Shown in pieces: positions 52,094 to 62,866 of a stretch of DNA of 64,000 bases. Below the pieces are notes generated by a model. That model did not search any database. It was not told where the DNA came from and saw only the letters and a program-made list of their open reading frames with translations. Both the position numbers and the translations under genes were made by a program. The stretch comes from Vibrio spartinae (lineage in GTDB: Bacteria > Pseudomonadota > Gammaproteobacteria > Enterobacterales > Vibrionaceae): the NCBI RefSeq assembly GCF_024347135.1, contig NZ_AP024907.1, positions 3,339,001-3,403,000 on the forward strand, given 5' to 3'. How positions within the stretch are numbered: the stretch's first letter is position 1; every line of letters starts with the position of its first letter.

Positions 52094-52903
52094 ATGATGA
52101 TGAAAAATGATGTCCACTTAGGGCACAAAGCCCGAAAACGCTTCGGTCAAAACTTCCTCAATGATCCTTATATCATTGATGGTATTGTTGCTGCGATTAA
52201 TCCGAGGCCCGGACAAAATCTGGTCGAAATCGGCCCTGGTCTGGGGGCGTTGACCGAGCCAGTCGGAAGAGAAATCGATAAACTCAGCGTCGTCGAACTC
52301 GATCGAGATTTGGCTGAACGGCTGAGAAATCATCCTGACTTAAAAGACAAACTATCGATCTACGAAGCGGATGCGCTACGTTTTGATTTTAGCCAATTGG
52401 TGCAGTCTCAGAACAAACTGCGTGTGTTTGGTAACCTGCCATACAATATTTCCACGCCCTTGATGTTCCACCTGTTTGAATTCCAGAATCAAATTCAGGA
52501 CATGCATTTCATGTTGCAAAAGGAGGTCGTCAACCGACTCGCAGCAGGGCCAGGAACAAAAGCCTATGGACGCCTGACAGTGATGACTCAATATTACTGT
52601 AAGGTTATACCGGTACTGGAAGTACCACCGGAGTCGTTTGTACCGCCACCGAAAGTGGATTCGGCAATCGTCCGACTCATACCACATCAGGAGTTACCTT
52701 ATCCGGCAACCAGTCTCAAATGGCTCGACAGAGTCTGTCGGGAAGGATTTAATCAGCGGCGTAAAACCGTTCGTAACTGTTATAAGTCGCTACTCGATGT
52801 TGCAGTCTTAGAAGAGCTAGGTATTAATCCGACGAGCCGTCCGGAGAATCTATCCCTCAGTCAGTTTGTCGCGATGGCAAACTGGCTGGACAGCAACAGC
52901 TAG
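52094..52903 (+). CDS. rsmA: 16S rRNA dimethyladenosine transferase RsmA (KsgA)
   Basis: A 269-residue enzyme that dimethylates A1518 and A1519 of 16S rRNA late in 30S assembly. Motifs: [27 protein letters not shown] (SAM-binding), and the catalytic [12 protein letters not shown]. Three ATG codons in a row (52094, 52097, 52100) are available, and the homologous start is probably the third (MKNDVHLG); a TTG precedes them. The gene begins four bases after pdxA ends, so translation is probably coupled. Confidence 0.95.
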   Translation: MMMKNDVHLGHKARKRFGQNFLNDPYIIDGIVAAINPRPGQNLVEIGPGLGALTEPVGREIDKLSVVELDRDLAERLRNHPDLKDKLSIYEADALRFDFSQLVQSQNKLRVFGNLPYNISTPLMFHLFEFQNQIQDMHFMLQKEVVNRLAAGPGTKAYGRLTVMTQYYCKVIPVLEVPPESFVPPPKVDSAIVRLIPHQELPYPATSLKWLDRVCREGFNQRRKTVRNCYKSLLDVAVLEELGINPTSRPENLSLSQFVAMANWLDSNS

Positions 52904-52953
52904 CTGCATAATTGCCGCGGTACTGTCCGCGGCACACCGAGTAAGGAGGTTAT

Positions 52954-53334
52954 ATGGATATATCCAAGCCATGCATTAAAGTGCAAGTTCATACCAAATA
53001 TATCCCCGATCAATCACTCCCAGAACAAGAACGATATATTTTTGCATACGTGATTACGGTGAAAAATCTCAGTCAGGAAACGGTGCAGCTGATCGGACGC
53101 CGGTGGCTCATTACGGATGCGAATGGGAAACAGATGTCCGTCGAAGGCGATGGTGTCGTCGGAGAACAGCCGTTTATCGCATCCAATGACGAATATACCT
53201 ATACCAGTGGAACCGCCCTCGAAACACCGGTTGGCGTCATGCAAGGACAGTACATCATGCATGATAGCGAGGGAGCAGAGTTTACTGCGGAAATTGAACC
53301 TTTCCGCCTCTATGTTCCGAATATTCTCAACTAA
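52954..53334 (+). CDS. apaG: ApaG family protein (Co2+/Mg2+ efflux associated)
   Basis: A 126-residue protein of the ApaG/DUF525 fibronectin-like fold. Diagnostic parts are [42 protein letters not shown] and [20 protein letters not shown]. Its function is poorly defined; mutants elsewhere are altered in Co2+ resistance, and the domain binds ligands in some eukaryotic proteins. AAGGAGG before the ATG is a strong ribosome-binding site. It is paired with apaH as in E. coli. Confidence 0.94.
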   Translation: MDISKPCIKVQVHTKYIPDQSLPEQERYIFAYVITVKNLSQETVQLIGRRWLITDANGKQMSVEGDGVVGEQPFIASNDEYTYTSGTALETPVGVMQGQYIMHDSEGAEFTAEIEPFRLYVPNILN

Positions 53335-53416
53335 GCGTTCAATGAATTGACTGAAAATAATTGTCTTAAGCGAAGCGTTTTAAACGCATTGCTTTAAATG
53401 AAAAGGGACTATCGAA

Positions 53417-54238
53417 TTGGCGAATTATATTGTTGGCGATCTGCAAGGGTGTCTGGACGAACTCGAACGACTCCTTTCTCAAGTTGACTTCAGCCCTCAG
53501 CATGATCAACTGTGGGTTGCTGGCGATCTGGTTGCCAGAGGTCCGAAGTCACTGGAAACACTGCGCTATATAAAAGCATTGGGAACATCCGCCAAGACTG
53601 TATTAGGCAATCATGATCTTCATCTGCTGTCGATTGCTCTGGGAATCCACCCTCTCAAAAAGAAAGATCGTACAGATGCAATTTTTCAGGCACCAGATAG
53701 AGACGAACTCCTCGAATGGTTACGATATCAACCCCTTCTTCAAGAACATGCTGAATTTGTCGTCTGTCATGCAGGCATTTCTCCTCAATGGGATCTGTCA
53801 ACAGCACGACAGGCAGCTCAGGAAATTGAGTCCCTGCTCCAAAGCGATCAATGGCCATGGATTATCGAGCATATGTATTCAAATATGCCCAATCAGTGGC
53901 ACGACTCACTATCCGGTCTGGAACGCTATCGTTATATCATTAACGCCTTTACCCGAATGCGTTTCTGTACCCCCAGCGGGGCCCTGGATATGGACTGTAA
54001 GTTACCGCCTTCAGAAGTAGATCCCACTCACCTACGACCATGGTTTGATCTCCCAAGGGTGACGCCAATCGAGAAACGTATTATTTTTGGTCACTGGGCT
54101 GCATTAGAAGGCTGTGTCAGAAAAGATGTTATCGGACTTGATACTGGTTGTGTCTGGGGAGGAACATTAACGATGATCCGCTGGGAAGACCAGCAACTTT
54201 TCAGTCAACCTGCGCTGACCGAAACTCAGAGGCGTTAA
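53417..54238 (+). CDS. apaH: Bis(5'-nucleosyl)-tetraphosphatase ApaH (TTG start)
   Basis: A 273-residue metallophosphatase that cleaves Ap4A symmetrically into two ADP and may remove Np4 caps from RNA. Motifs: YIVGDLQGCLDEL, LWVAGDLVARGPKS, VLGNHDLHLL, FVVCHAGISP and FGHWAALEG. The start is TTG at 53417, with AAGGGA 11 bases before it; this gives the standard N-terminus and no ATG lies near. A TTG start suggests low translation. A perfect 8-bp hairpin spans the stop codon. Confidence 0.94.
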   Translation: MANYIVGDLQGCLDELERLLSQVDFSPQHDQLWVAGDLVARGPKSLETLRYIKALGTSAKTVLGNHDLHLLSIALGIHPLKKKDRTDAIFQAPDRDELLEWLRYQPLLQEHAEFVVCHAGISPQWDLSTARQAAQEIESLLQSDQWPWIIEHMYSNMPNQWHDSLSGLERYRYIINAFTRMRFCTPSGALDMDCKLPPSEVDPTHLRPWFDLPRVTPIEKRIIFGHWAALEGCVRKDVIGLDTGCVWGGTLTMIRWEDQQLFSQPALTETQRR

Positions 54239-54249
54239 TCTCCTCTGAG
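54225..54249. terminator. Hairpin across the apaH stop codon
   Basis: CTCAGAGG (54225-54232) and CCTCTGAG (54242-54249) are perfect 8-bp arms. apaH (plus) and folA (minus) converge here with only 23 bases between them. There is no T-run, so termination is a weak inference. Confidence 0.4.
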
Positions 54250-54261
54250 CCAGCGATCAGA

Positions 54262-54750
54262 TTAATCTTGCTTTTGCTCCAGGATCACAAATGACATGCC
54301 ATAGGCATTTTTTTCATCTTGTGAATACGCTTCCCGATAGGTCTCGTGCCATTCAACACCGAATTCAGGGAAGCAAGTATCCCCTTCAATGTCAGCCTGA
54401 ATATAGGTAAGATATAATCTTGAAGCCATCGGTAAACTCGACTGATAAATACTTCCCCCCCCTATAATCATGACTTCATCAGCCTGAGCTGCGAGCGCCA
54501 ATGCATTTTCAAGGGAATCCGCCACCTCGACCCCAGCCGCGCAAAACTGAGGGTTGCGAGTGATGACGATGTTTTGTCGTCCGGGAAGCGCCTTACCAAT
54601 CGACTCGAAAGTTTTTCTTCCCATAATGATTGGTTTACCCAGCGTACAACGTTTAAACCAAGCAAAATCCGCAGGTAAATGCCAAGGCATCTGATTTTCT
54701 TTACCGATCACCCGGTTCTTTGCCATCGCTGCAATCATACTGATAATCAT
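54262..54750 (-). CDS. folA: Dihydrofolate reductase
   Basis: A 162-residue enzyme that reduces dihydrofolate to tetrahydrofolate with NADPH, the trimethoprim target. Motifs: ISMIAAMAKNRVIGKENQMPWHLPADFAWFK with the active-site acidic residue Asp27, IIMGRKTFESIGKALPGR, VMIIGGGSIYQ and the typical C-terminus YGMSFVILEQ. The chromosomal form is expected, and no resistance-type change can be judged by eye. It stands alone, converging on apaH. Confidence 0.96.
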   Translation of the reverse strand: MIISMIAAMAKNRVIGKENQMPWHLPADFAWFKRCTLGKPIIMGRKTFESIGKALPGRQNIVITRNPQFCAAGVEVADSLENALALAAQADEVMIIGGGSIYQSSLPMASRLYLTYIQADIEGDTCFPEFGVEWHETYREAYSQDEKNAYGMSFVILEQKQD

Positions 54751-54814
54751 AGAAATACCGCCATCACATCAAAAAATAAGCTGCTATTCTATCGAGATTC
54801 GAGCTTCAAGCAAT

Positions 54815-55300
54815 CTAAACGACTGGCTTTCTACGGTAAAATAATAAGCCGGGAACCGCTAAGCCAACCGCCAAGCCAGCAATAATAAACATCGCCTTCA
54901 GAAAATTTTCCATCAACACTGAAAATAGATCCGGTGTAAAGCCGAGATGATTAATTTCAACCATGGCAATCATGGCACGATAAGTAAAAACGCCCGGAAC
55001 CATCGGAATTAATGCGGCAACGGTAAATACTTTCGGATGGGCCAGAAAGCGATGAGACCAATGAACACCGATCATGCCAACCAGTGTCGCGGCAAAGAAC
55101 GTTCCCCACTCAATCGGCATTCCATATTTCATTAACAGAAAACGGCAACCGTGACCGATTGCACCACCCAGCGCACAATATTTCAATGCTGGTGCAGGAA
55201 CGTTAAAGACCAAGGCAAAACCGACTGCCGGAATTGATGCAAAAAACATATCGTTCAACAATCCTAGGAATAACGTCATGATCATATCTATATTCATCAT
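54815..55300 (-). CDS. yjjB: YjjB-like small subunit of a ThrE/YjjPB exporter
   Basis: A 161-residue inner-membrane protein of the ThrE_2 (DUF3815) family with about five hydrophobic helices. Typical segments are FASIPAVGFALVFNVPAPALKYCALGGAIGHG and VAALIPMVPGVFTYRAMIAM. It pairs with the larger upstream protein; in E. coli YjjP and YjjB together export succinate, while the related ThrE exports threonine and serine. Its ATG at 55300 shares a base with the stop of yjjP (TAATG), so the two subunits are co-translated. Substrate is inferred only. Confidence 0.9.
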   Translation of the reverse strand: MMNIDMIMTLFLGLLNDMFFASIPAVGFALVFNVPAPALKYCALGGAIGHGCRFLLMKYGMPIEWGTFFAATLVGMIGVHWSHRFLAHPKVFTVAALIPMVPGVFTYRAMIAMVEINHLGFTPDLFSVLMENFLKAMFIIAGLAVGLAVPGLLFYRRKPVV

Positions 55301-56061
55301 TACCACCCCGAAACACCTGTCACAAACATCGCTGCAATAATCCCTAAACAAGTTGAAAGAGTCAGAAGCGATGCAATCATGAACCGAGCCATCCCCGTAT
55401 TGGCATAGCCCTTCAGCATATCAGCCACTGAATTAATCAGCGGAAAGCCCGGTACCAGCATTAATACAGAGCAAGCCATCACTAACGTCGGGTTATTTCC
55501 CCATTGATAACTGACGGCTTGCGCTGAAATTAAAGAGGTTACAAATGCCGTAGCGGCAAAATTAAGCAGCGGGTTGAAATGACGATGAGCAATTTCCTGC
55601 CTGACACACATGCCAACAGAAGAAGCGACAAAAGTGGCGGCAAAGATGACCCAGTCTCCGCCAGCAAGGCGACTAAATGACGCACAAGACAAGCCAATCA
55701 TGACCAGAACCAGCCAACGATTATAACGTTGCGGGGTAATCCGATTTAATTTTTGTTGAGCAAGCTGATAATCAACGATACCTTTTTCCATCATAATACA
55801 AATCCGTTGAATATCAGTCACAACCTTCATGTTGATGCCACGATCCTGACATCGACGTGCCGTCGTTATACAATGCGCCTCATAAACAGTGGTCACCACC
55901 AGTGAATTCGCCGTAAGCGCAACTTCGACTTCATCCATGTCACTGGCTATCCCTATCCGTCTCATGATATCCGCGACTAAAGTGCTCTCTGCACCATGAG
56001 CTAACAGCATCTGCCCCGCCTGAGCAATCAGACGAGAGACTGCTCTCTGTTTCGATGTCAT
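55300..56061 (-). CDS. yjjP: YjjP-like large subunit of a ThrE/YjjPB exporter
   Basis: A 253-residue ThrE_1 (DUF1212) family protein. The N-terminal about 115 residues are soluble (AGQMLLAHGAESTLVADIMRRIG and VVTDIQRICIMMEKG), followed by about five membrane helices with MACSVLMLVPGFPLINSVADML near the end, the conserved PG(F)P motif. It is encoded directly before yjjB with a one-base overlap. The pair forms an organic or amino acid exporter at the inner membrane. obg lies 134 bases away on the same strand. Confidence 0.9.
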   Translation of the reverse strand: MTSKQRAVSRLIAQAGQMLLAHGAESTLVADIMRRIGIASDMDEVEVALTANSLVVTTVYEAHCITTARRCQDRGINMKVVTDIQRICIMMEKGIVDYQLAQQKLNRITPQRYNRWLVLVMIGLSCASFSRLAGGDWVIFAATFVASSVGMCVRQEIAHRHFNPLLNFAATAFVTSLISAQAVSYQWGNNPTLVMACSVLMLVPGFPLINSVADMLKGYANTGMARFMIASLLTLSTCLGIIAAMFVTGVSGW

Positions 56062-56195
56062 GATTCCATTCCCAACCTAATTCATTCGTCAATAGCATAC
56101 GAAACTTAGAGTTTGCCCGAAAATTATACGTTGAGAAATGATTTAGACAAAAAAACCGCAATAAAAATCGCGGTTTAAAAAATTAAATGCATTGA

Positions 56196-57625
<1,430 letters not shown>

Positions 57626-57655
57626 CAAAAAACCCCACCAAATGGCAGGGCTTTT
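57626..57655 (-). terminator. Terminator after rpmA
   Basis: On the minus strand CCCTGCC and GGTGGGG pair (with two G-T pairs) around ATTT and are followed by six T. It lies 22 bases after the rpmA stop codon and separates the ribosomal genes from obg. Confidence 0.8.
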
Positions 57656-57676
57656 AAATTCATCAGGAAACTAAAA

Positions 57677-57934
57677 TTATTCAGTTTCGATACTAACGAA
57701 CTTACGGTTTTTAGAACCTTTTACTTCAAATTTCACTTTACCATCAGATAAAGCAAAAAGAGTATGGTCTTTACCGATACCTACGTTAGTTCCAGCATGG
57801 AATTTTGTTCCACGTTGGCGAACGATGATGTTACCTGCTAATACAGACTCACCACCAAAACGTTTTACACCAAGACGTTTACTTTCTGAATCGCGGCCGT
57901 TACGAGTAGAACCACCAGCTTTTTTGTGTGCCAT
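57677..57934 (-). CDS. rpmA: 50S ribosomal protein L27
   Basis: An 85-residue ribosomal protein whose N-terminus reaches the peptidyl-transferase centre. The sequence is canonical: [36 protein letters not shown] and [12 protein letters not shown]. There is no Firmicute-type N-terminal extension. It follows rplU by 16 bases and has a good GGAG ribosome-binding site. It is followed by a terminator. Confidence 0.98.
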   Translation of the reverse strand: MAHKKAGGSTRNGRDSESKRLGVKRFGGESVLAGNIIVRQRGTKFHAGTNVGIGKDHTLFALSDGKVKFEVKGSKNRKFVSIETE

Positions 57935-57950
57935 TGTTAAACTCTCCTAC

Positions 57951-58262
57951 TTAAGCGTTGATAGCAGTGATTTTCACTTCAGTGAACCACTGACGATGGC
58001 CTTGTTGCTTGCGAGAATGCTTACGACGACGGAACTTAACGATTTTTACTTTATCGCCACGACCGTGTTGTACAACTTCTGCAGTTACTTTTCCGCCATC
58101 AACAAGAGGCGCACCAACAGTGATTTCTTCACCGTTAGCAACCAGAAGAACTTTATCAAATTCAACAGTTGCGCCAGTTTCAACGTCTAATTTCTCTAAA
58201 CGAAGTGTTTGACCTTCGCTTACTCGGTGTTGTTTACCACCAGACTGGAAAACAGCGTACAT
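57951..58262 (-). CDS. rplU: 50S ribosomal protein L21
   Basis: A 103-residue ribosomal protein that binds 23S rRNA. It starts [18 protein letters not shown] and contains [15 protein letters not shown] and the conserved [21 protein letters not shown]. It is the first gene of the rplU-rpmA operon. Its promoter lies in the 270-base region shared with ispB, which is on the other strand; autoregulatory leader elements are known for L21 in some bacteria but could not be confirmed here. Confidence 0.98.
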   Translation of the reverse strand: MYAVFQSGGKQHRVSEGQTLRLEKLDVETGATVEFDKVLLVANGEEITVGAPLVDGGKVTAEVVQHGRGDKVKIVKFRRRKHSRKQQGHRQWFTEVKITAINA

Positions 58263-58532
58263 ATTTTACTCCGCTCTTTCCGCACAGCCATCCTACTATT
58301 TGAGTAATTTTGGGTGTGCGCTAAACTAATCATCAATAGGGCGCAGATTCTACGCGAATGGCGTTTTTAAAACAAGCTCTATTTTTAAAAAATTGGCGAA
58401 AAACAACTCACCGGACAAAAGTCTCTCGAGCCCATCATTATAGCATGTATTCATCCCTGTTTTTTAGTGTATTATGAACAGATTCAAAGAACATTATTTC
58501 CTTACAAATATCGAACTTCAGCCGGATTTACA

Positions 58533-59504
58533 ATGGATTTTAAAGCTATCCAAGCACTCACTGCCGATGACATGGCAAAAGTTAATGAGACCATACTTGC
58601 CCAACTCAATTCTGATGTTTCATTGATCAATCAGCTTGGTTTTTACCTTATAAATAGTGGCGGTAAACGCCTGCGTCCTCTGCTGGCAGTGCTCTCTGCC
58701 CGAGCTCTGGGTTACACTGGTGACGCGCACACGAAAGCGGCTGCATTTATTGAGTTTATACACACCGCGACGTTACTTCACGACGATGTTGTTGATGAAT
58801 CAGACATGAGACGGGGAAAAGCCACAGCGAATGCGACTTTTGGCAATGCTGCCAGCGTATTGGTCGGTGACTACATTTATACGCGTTCATTCCAAATGAT
58901 GACACAACTTGGCTCACTCCGAGTGCTGGAACTCATGAGTTACGCAGTCAATGTTATTGCGGAAGGCGAAGTCCAGCAGTTGATCAACTGTAATGATCCG
59001 GATATCACCGAAGAAAACTACATGCAGGTGATCTATTCCAAAACAGCCCGTTTGTTTGAAGCCGCGACTCAGATCGGAGCGATCCTGAACAACGCTGATG
59101 CTGATACAGAAAAAGCATTTCAAGATTATGGCCGCTATCTGGGGACTGCATTTCAACTGATTGATGATTTAATGGATTACACATCAGATGGTGACGAAAT
59201 GGGTAAAAACGTCGGTGATGATCTTGCAGAAGGAAAACCGACCATCCCATTACTGCATGCCATGCGCACGGGAACGCCCGAACAAGTCCAGATGATCCGG
59301 GATGCCATCGAAAAATCAAATGGTATGGAGCATCTAGAAACGATCCTTGATATTCTGGAACAAACCGACTCTCTCAGTTACACCCAGCAGAAAGCTCAGG
59401 AAGAAGCCGACAAAGCAATTCAGGCTCTCGATATTATTCCTGACAGCGAATACAAAGAAGCGCTGATTTCACTAGCTCATCTCGCAGTTCACCGCAGTAA
59501 ATAG
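58533..59504 (+). CDS. ispB: Octaprenyl diphosphate synthase
   Basis: A 323-residue trans-polyprenyl transferase that makes the side chain of ubiquinone and menaquinone. The two Asp-rich motifs LLHDDVVDESD and LIDDLMDYTSD are intact, with GGKRLRPLL (substrate Lys/Arg) near residue 47 and DDLAEGKPTIPLL. The ATG at 58533 (MDFKAIQALT) matches the family; the frame is open 22 codons further. It is divergent from rplU and converges on mdh at a shared terminator. Confidence 0.95.
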   Translation: MDFKAIQALTADDMAKVNETILAQLNSDVSLINQLGFYLINSGGKRLRPLLAVLSARALGYTGDAHTKAAAFIEFIHTATLLHDDVVDESDMRRGKATANATFGNAASVLVGDYIYTRSFQMMTQLGSLRVLELMSYAVNVIAEGEVQQLINCNDPDITEENYMQVIYSKTARLFEAATQIGAILNNADADTEKAFQDYGRYLGTAFQLIDDLMDYTSDGDEMGKNVGDDLAEGKPTIPLLHAMRTGTPEQVQMIRDAIEKSNGMEHLETILDILEQTDSLSYTQQKAQEEADKAIQALDIIPDSEYKEALISLAHLAVHRSK

Positions 59505-59521
59505 AGTCATTCAATCATTGT

Positions 59522-59550
59522 AAAAAAAGCTGGCTAAGCCAGCTTTTTTA
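59522..59550. terminator. Bidirectional terminator between ispB and mdh
   Basis: AAAAAAGCTGGC and GCCAGCTTTTTT pair around TAA. Both strands have T-runs, suiting the two converging genes. Confidence 0.92.
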
Positions 59551-59574
59551 TTTTGAACAAAATATATCGAATGA

Positions 59575-60510
59575 TTATGACGCGAAATCAACACCAAGCT
59601 GAATATCACCATTCAATGTATCCAACATTCCGTCCAGTGCTTTTTGTTCAAATGAACTCAATTCACCATAGCTCAGCACTTCTTCAATGCCGTCTTTGCC
59701 TAATCGGATGGGTTGAGCAAAGAAAGGCGCAAGTCCGCCATCGCTTTCAATATAAGCACACTCGATAACATTGGATTCACCCTGAAGCGCTTTCACGAGC
59801 GACAAACCAAAACGACAAGCCGCCTGCCCCATCGATAATGTTGCACTACCACCACCCGCTTTTGCTTCAACCACTTCTGTTCCTGCGTTTTGAATGCGGT
59901 GTGTTAAAGCTGCAACTTCTTCATCAGAAAAAGTGACATCTTTGACCTGAGAGAGTAAAGGAAGAATAGTCACACCTGAATGTCCACCAATCACAGGCAC
60001 GTTCACATCCAGTGGATTTTTTCCTTTTAATTCACCGACGAATGTTTCTGAACGGATCACATCCAGCGTTGTAATACCGAATAATTTACGCTGGTTATAA
60101 ACACCCGCTTTTTTCAGAACTTCAGCAGCAATAGCAACCGTCGTATTGACAGGGTTGGTGATAATCCCGATACATGCTTCAGGACAAACAACCGCAATTT
60201 TTTCAGCAAGTGATTTAACAATCCCTGCATTGACATTAAACAGATCCGAACGATCCATACCCGGCTTACGAGCGACACCCGCAGAAATCAACACGACATC
60301 CGCCCCTTCAAGGGCTGGTGTTGGATCTTCTCCTGAGTAGCCATTGATTGAAACAGGGGTCGGGATATGACTCAGATCTTTTGCCACACCCGGTGTCACA
60401 GGTGCGATATCGTAAAGGGCAAGATCAGAACCAGCAGGTAGATGATTCTTCAATAACAGAGCAAGGGCTTGACCGATACCGCCAGCGGCACCAATAACAG
60501 CGACTTTCAT
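59575..60510 (-). CDS. mdh: Malate dehydrogenase
   Basis: A 311-residue NAD-dependent TCA-cycle enzyme of the dimeric, eukaryote-mitochondrial-like type. Motifs: [18 protein letters not shown] (Rossmann), [16 protein letters not shown] (substrate loop with two Arg), [12 protein letters not shown], and the catalytic [13 protein letters not shown]. The length is normal. It is divergent from argR, the usual gammaproteobacterial pairing, with 388 bases between them. Confidence 0.97.
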   Translation of the reverse strand: MKVAVIGAAGGIGQALALLLKNHLPAGSDLALYDIAPVTPGVAKDLSHIPTPVSINGYSGEDPTPALEGADVVLISAGVARKPGMDRSDLFNVNAGIVKSLAEKIAVVCPEACIGIITNPVNTTVAIAAEVLKKAGVYNQRKLFGITTLDVIRSETFVGELKGKNPLDVNVPVIGGHSGVTILPLLSQVKDVTFSDEEVAALTHRIQNAGTEVVEAKAGGGSATLSMGQAACRFGLSLVKALQGESNVIECAYIESDGGLAPFFAQPIRLGKDGIEEVLSYGELSSFEQKALDGMLDTLNGDIQLGVDFAS

Positions 60511-60898
60511 TTGTAATTCTCCTTGAGCGTTCTCTCGATATTTCTTTTGTAGGGTAATTATGCAACTGGGAAAGCTATAGCAATTACAACTTGATTACAA
60601 TTGACTCGCGCTAGCTTTGCGAAGTGACGCAAAAACCAGTATGAAGCTTCCGCCTGAGCAAGCATTCCCCCACAGCATTTTTAGCGATTATACAGTATTT
60701 TATGCTTTATATATCCATTAATACCAAATAGCTGACAACTGATTCTCTACACTGAATTTTAAATCAGTTGGAGCATTGTGCATAACTATGCGAAAATATT
60801 CAAAGGATACATAAGGTCTCTCTTCGCCTTATGTAGTAATTTTGATAACCATGAGGTTAATGCAGCCCATCGGCTCAGAAGCCCTTTCTAAGTAAATT
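60511..60898. other. Divergent regulatory region mdh / argR
   Basis: These 388 bases contain no gene. They hold the mdh promoter on one side and the argR promoter and candidate ARG boxes on the other. TGAATTTTAAATCA at 60753-60766 differs at one position from the ARG-box half-site pattern. A weaker palindrome TGCATAACTATGCG follows at 60779. Confidence 0.6.
60753..60766. promoter_or_regulatory. Candidate ARG box upstream of argR
   Basis: TGAATTTTAAATCA fits the ArgR consensus TGAAT-wwww-ATTCA with one mismatch, and flanking bases extend the symmetry (ACTGA...TCAGT). It lies 133 bases before argR, which is autoregulated in E. coli. The spacing to the second, weaker palindrome is larger than the usual 21 bp. 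Confidence 0.45.
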
Positions 60899-61369
60899 AT
60901 GAAAAACGTAGATAAACAAGATCTGTTAGTCCGCTCATTTAAAGCATTACTGAAAGAAGAACGTTTCGGCTCTCAAAGTGATATTGTCGAAGCGCTGCGC
61001 AGTGAAGGATTTGAGAACATCAACCAATCCAAAGTCTCCAGGATGTTAACAAAATTCGGAGCCGTCCGGACTCGAAACGCCAAAATGGAAATGGTGTACT
61101 GTCTTCCTGCTGAATTGGGAGTTCCTACCGTTTCAAGTTCTTTACGAGAACTTGTTCTTGATATCGATTATAACCCGGCCTTAGTGGTGATTCACACCGG
61201 CCCCGGTGCCGCGCAACTCATTGCTCGCTTATTGGATTCGCTCGGTAAATCAGAAGGGATTCTTGGTGTTGTCGCCGGAGATGATACCATTTTCATTACC
61301 CCGACCCGTCAAATTTCCGTTGAAGAGTTACACCATTCTGTGTGCGAACTTTTCGAATATTTCGGATAA
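60899..61369 (+). CDS. argR: Arginine repressor
   Basis: A 156-residue hexameric repressor of arginine biosynthesis and a co-factor in site-specific recombination. The N-terminal winged helix reads [28 protein letters not shown], a linker follows, and the C-terminal oligomerisation and arginine-binding domain has [19 protein letters not shown] and the GD-D motif [12 protein letters not shown]. The length is normal. It is probably autoregulated through the box at 60753. Confidence 0.96.
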   Translation: MKNVDKQDLLVRSFKALLKEERFGSQSDIVEALRSEGFENINQSKVSRMLTKFGAVRTRNAKMEMVYCLPAELGVPTVSSSLRELVLDIDYNPALVVIHTGPGAAQLIARLLDSLGKSEGILGVVAGDDTIFITPTRQISVEELHHSVCELFEYFG

Positions 61370-61706
61370 TTTTTGCAGCATAAAACACTAGTGATAAGAA
61401 GAATAACATTCTGTTTATTGAAATAGTTAACGTGACTTACATCACATCTTCAACATCTCTAGTGTTTGATTTTACTCATATTTAACCTATTGATTCCACT
61501 CACCAATTCGATTACCGCTTACCAAATTTTTCTCTGATATTTTTGTCATATGTATAATTTTCATTAACAATATTTCAGTTTTGTGCCAATTTTTTGATAT
61601 TATCGGCCCACTTTTCGAGTCATGTGAAAAGTTGCTGTTTCTTCAATAGGAATGCTCTTCAGTCTATATTCACTGAGAGACAACAAGCAAAAAGGAAGGA
61701 ATATTC
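61370..61706. other. Regulatory region upstream of the TRAP operon
   Basis: These 337 AT-rich bases hold no gene. A CRP-like palindrome lies at 61431. A strong AAGGAAGG ribosome-binding site precedes the next start codon. I could not fix the transcription start by eye. Confidence 0.55.
61431..61446. promoter_or_regulatory. Candidate CRP-binding site
   Basis: CGTGACTTACATCACA fits TGTGA-N6-TCACA with a single mismatch (C for the first T). It lies 261 bases before the TAXI protein gene and 62 bases after argR. Catabolite control of an organic-acid transporter would be normal; the distance means the promoter would have to lie well upstream. Confidence 0.45.
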
Positions 61707-62678
61707 ATGGTATTGAATAAAATTATGAAACTTAGCGCAATCGCTGCTGCTGCCATCTGTGCAAGCTCTGCCGTCAGTGCGCAAGAATTCATTACGATAG
61801 GAACAGGCTCTGTCACTGGTGTCTATTACCCAACTGGTGGTGCAATCTGTAAACTCGTGAATAAAGATCGCAAGGAACACGATATTCGTTGCTCCGTTGA
61901 ATCAACTGGTGGATCGATTTATAACGTCAATACAATTCGCTCCGGTGAACTTGATTTCGGTATCGTCCAGTCAGATTGGCAGTATCACGGCTACAACGGG
62001 ACCAGTAAATTCGCTGAACAAGGTCCTTACAAAAAACTACGTGCAATGTTCTCCCTTCATACAGAACCATTTAACGTCATTGCCCGTACCGACGCCCATA
62101 TTAACAATATCAAAGACTTGAAAGGCAAACGTGTCAACATCGGTAACCCAGGTTCCGGTGACCGGGCCACAATGCAAGTGATTATGGAGAAAATGGGTTG
62201 GACGAAAGATAGCTTTAAACTCACTTCAGAGTTGAAAGGTTCAGAGCGTTCTCAGGCACTGTGTGATAATAAAATCGATGCATTTATCTACGTTGTTGGT
62301 CACCCGAATGGTTCTATCAAAGAAGCAACCACATCATGTGATGCGAAACTTGTGCCTGTGACCGGCCCGGAAATTGATAAGATCGTTGCAGAAAACCCTT
62401 ACTATACTTATACAGATGTACCCGCCGGTATGTATCGGGGAACCGATCAAGACGTGAAAAGCTTCGGTGTTGCCGCCACATTGGTAACCAGTGCTGACGT
62501 CTCCGACAAAGTTGCTTATAACGTAGCCAAAGCTGTGTTTGAAAACTTTGACACGTTCAAGAGACTTCATCCGGCATTTGCTCACCTGAAAAAAGAAGAC
62601 ATGGTGAAAGCGGGGATTTCAATTCCGCTCCATCCGGGTGCAGTCAAATATTATAAAGAAGTTGGCTTACTCAAATAA
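61707..62678 (+). CDS. TAXI-family TRAP transporter solute receptor
   Basis: A 323-residue periplasmic binding protein. The signal peptide is residues 1-25 (ending SSAVSA). The mature part has TAXI-family features: FITIGTGSVTGVYYPTGGAICKLVN, ESTGGSIYNVNTIRSGELDFGIVQSDW, LHTEPFNVIAR and RVNIGNPGSGDR. TAXI receptors deliver organic acids such as glutamate, glutarate or 2-oxoglutarate to a fused TRAP permease, powered by the sodium gradient. The fused permease follows, separated by a hairpin. The ligand cannot be read from the sequence. Confidence 0.93.
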   Translation: MVLNKIMKLSAIAAAAICASSAVSAQEFITIGTGSVTGVYYPTGGAICKLVNKDRKEHDIRCSVESTGGSIYNVNTIRSGELDFGIVQSDWQYHGYNGTSKFAEQGPYKKLRAMFSLHTEPFNVIARTDAHINNIKDLKGKRVNIGNPGSGDRATMQVIMEKMGWTKDSFKLTSELKGSERSQALCDNKIDAFIYVVGHPNGSIKEATTSCDAKLVPVTGPEIDKIVAENPYYTYTDVPAGMYRGTDQDVKSFGVAATLVTSADVSDKVAYNVAKAVFENFDTFKRLHPAFAHLKKEDMVKAGISIPLHPGAVKYYKEVGLLK

Positions 62679-62709
62679 GCACCTCCTCAGGCTAACGCTT
62701 TGATAAATC

Positions 62710-62738
62710 ATGAGGAGGCCGAGCGCCTCCTCATTTTG
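62710..62738 (+). terminator. Hairpin between TRAP receptor and permease
   Basis: ATGAGGAGGC and GCGCCTCCTCAT pair around CGA, followed by TTTTGTATTTT. The weak T-run suits partial termination, so receptor mRNA would exceed permease mRNA, as binding protein is needed in excess. Confidence 0.7.
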
Positions 62739-62866
62739 TATTTTGGTATTGCATAAATCACTCATTTTTATTTTCGCAATATCTTTTCTGACTTTCCGTT
62801 GGAGTGAAAGTCATGGTGTAACTTCATCATTAGACCATCAATAATTCAATAATAAGGATAACGTAC

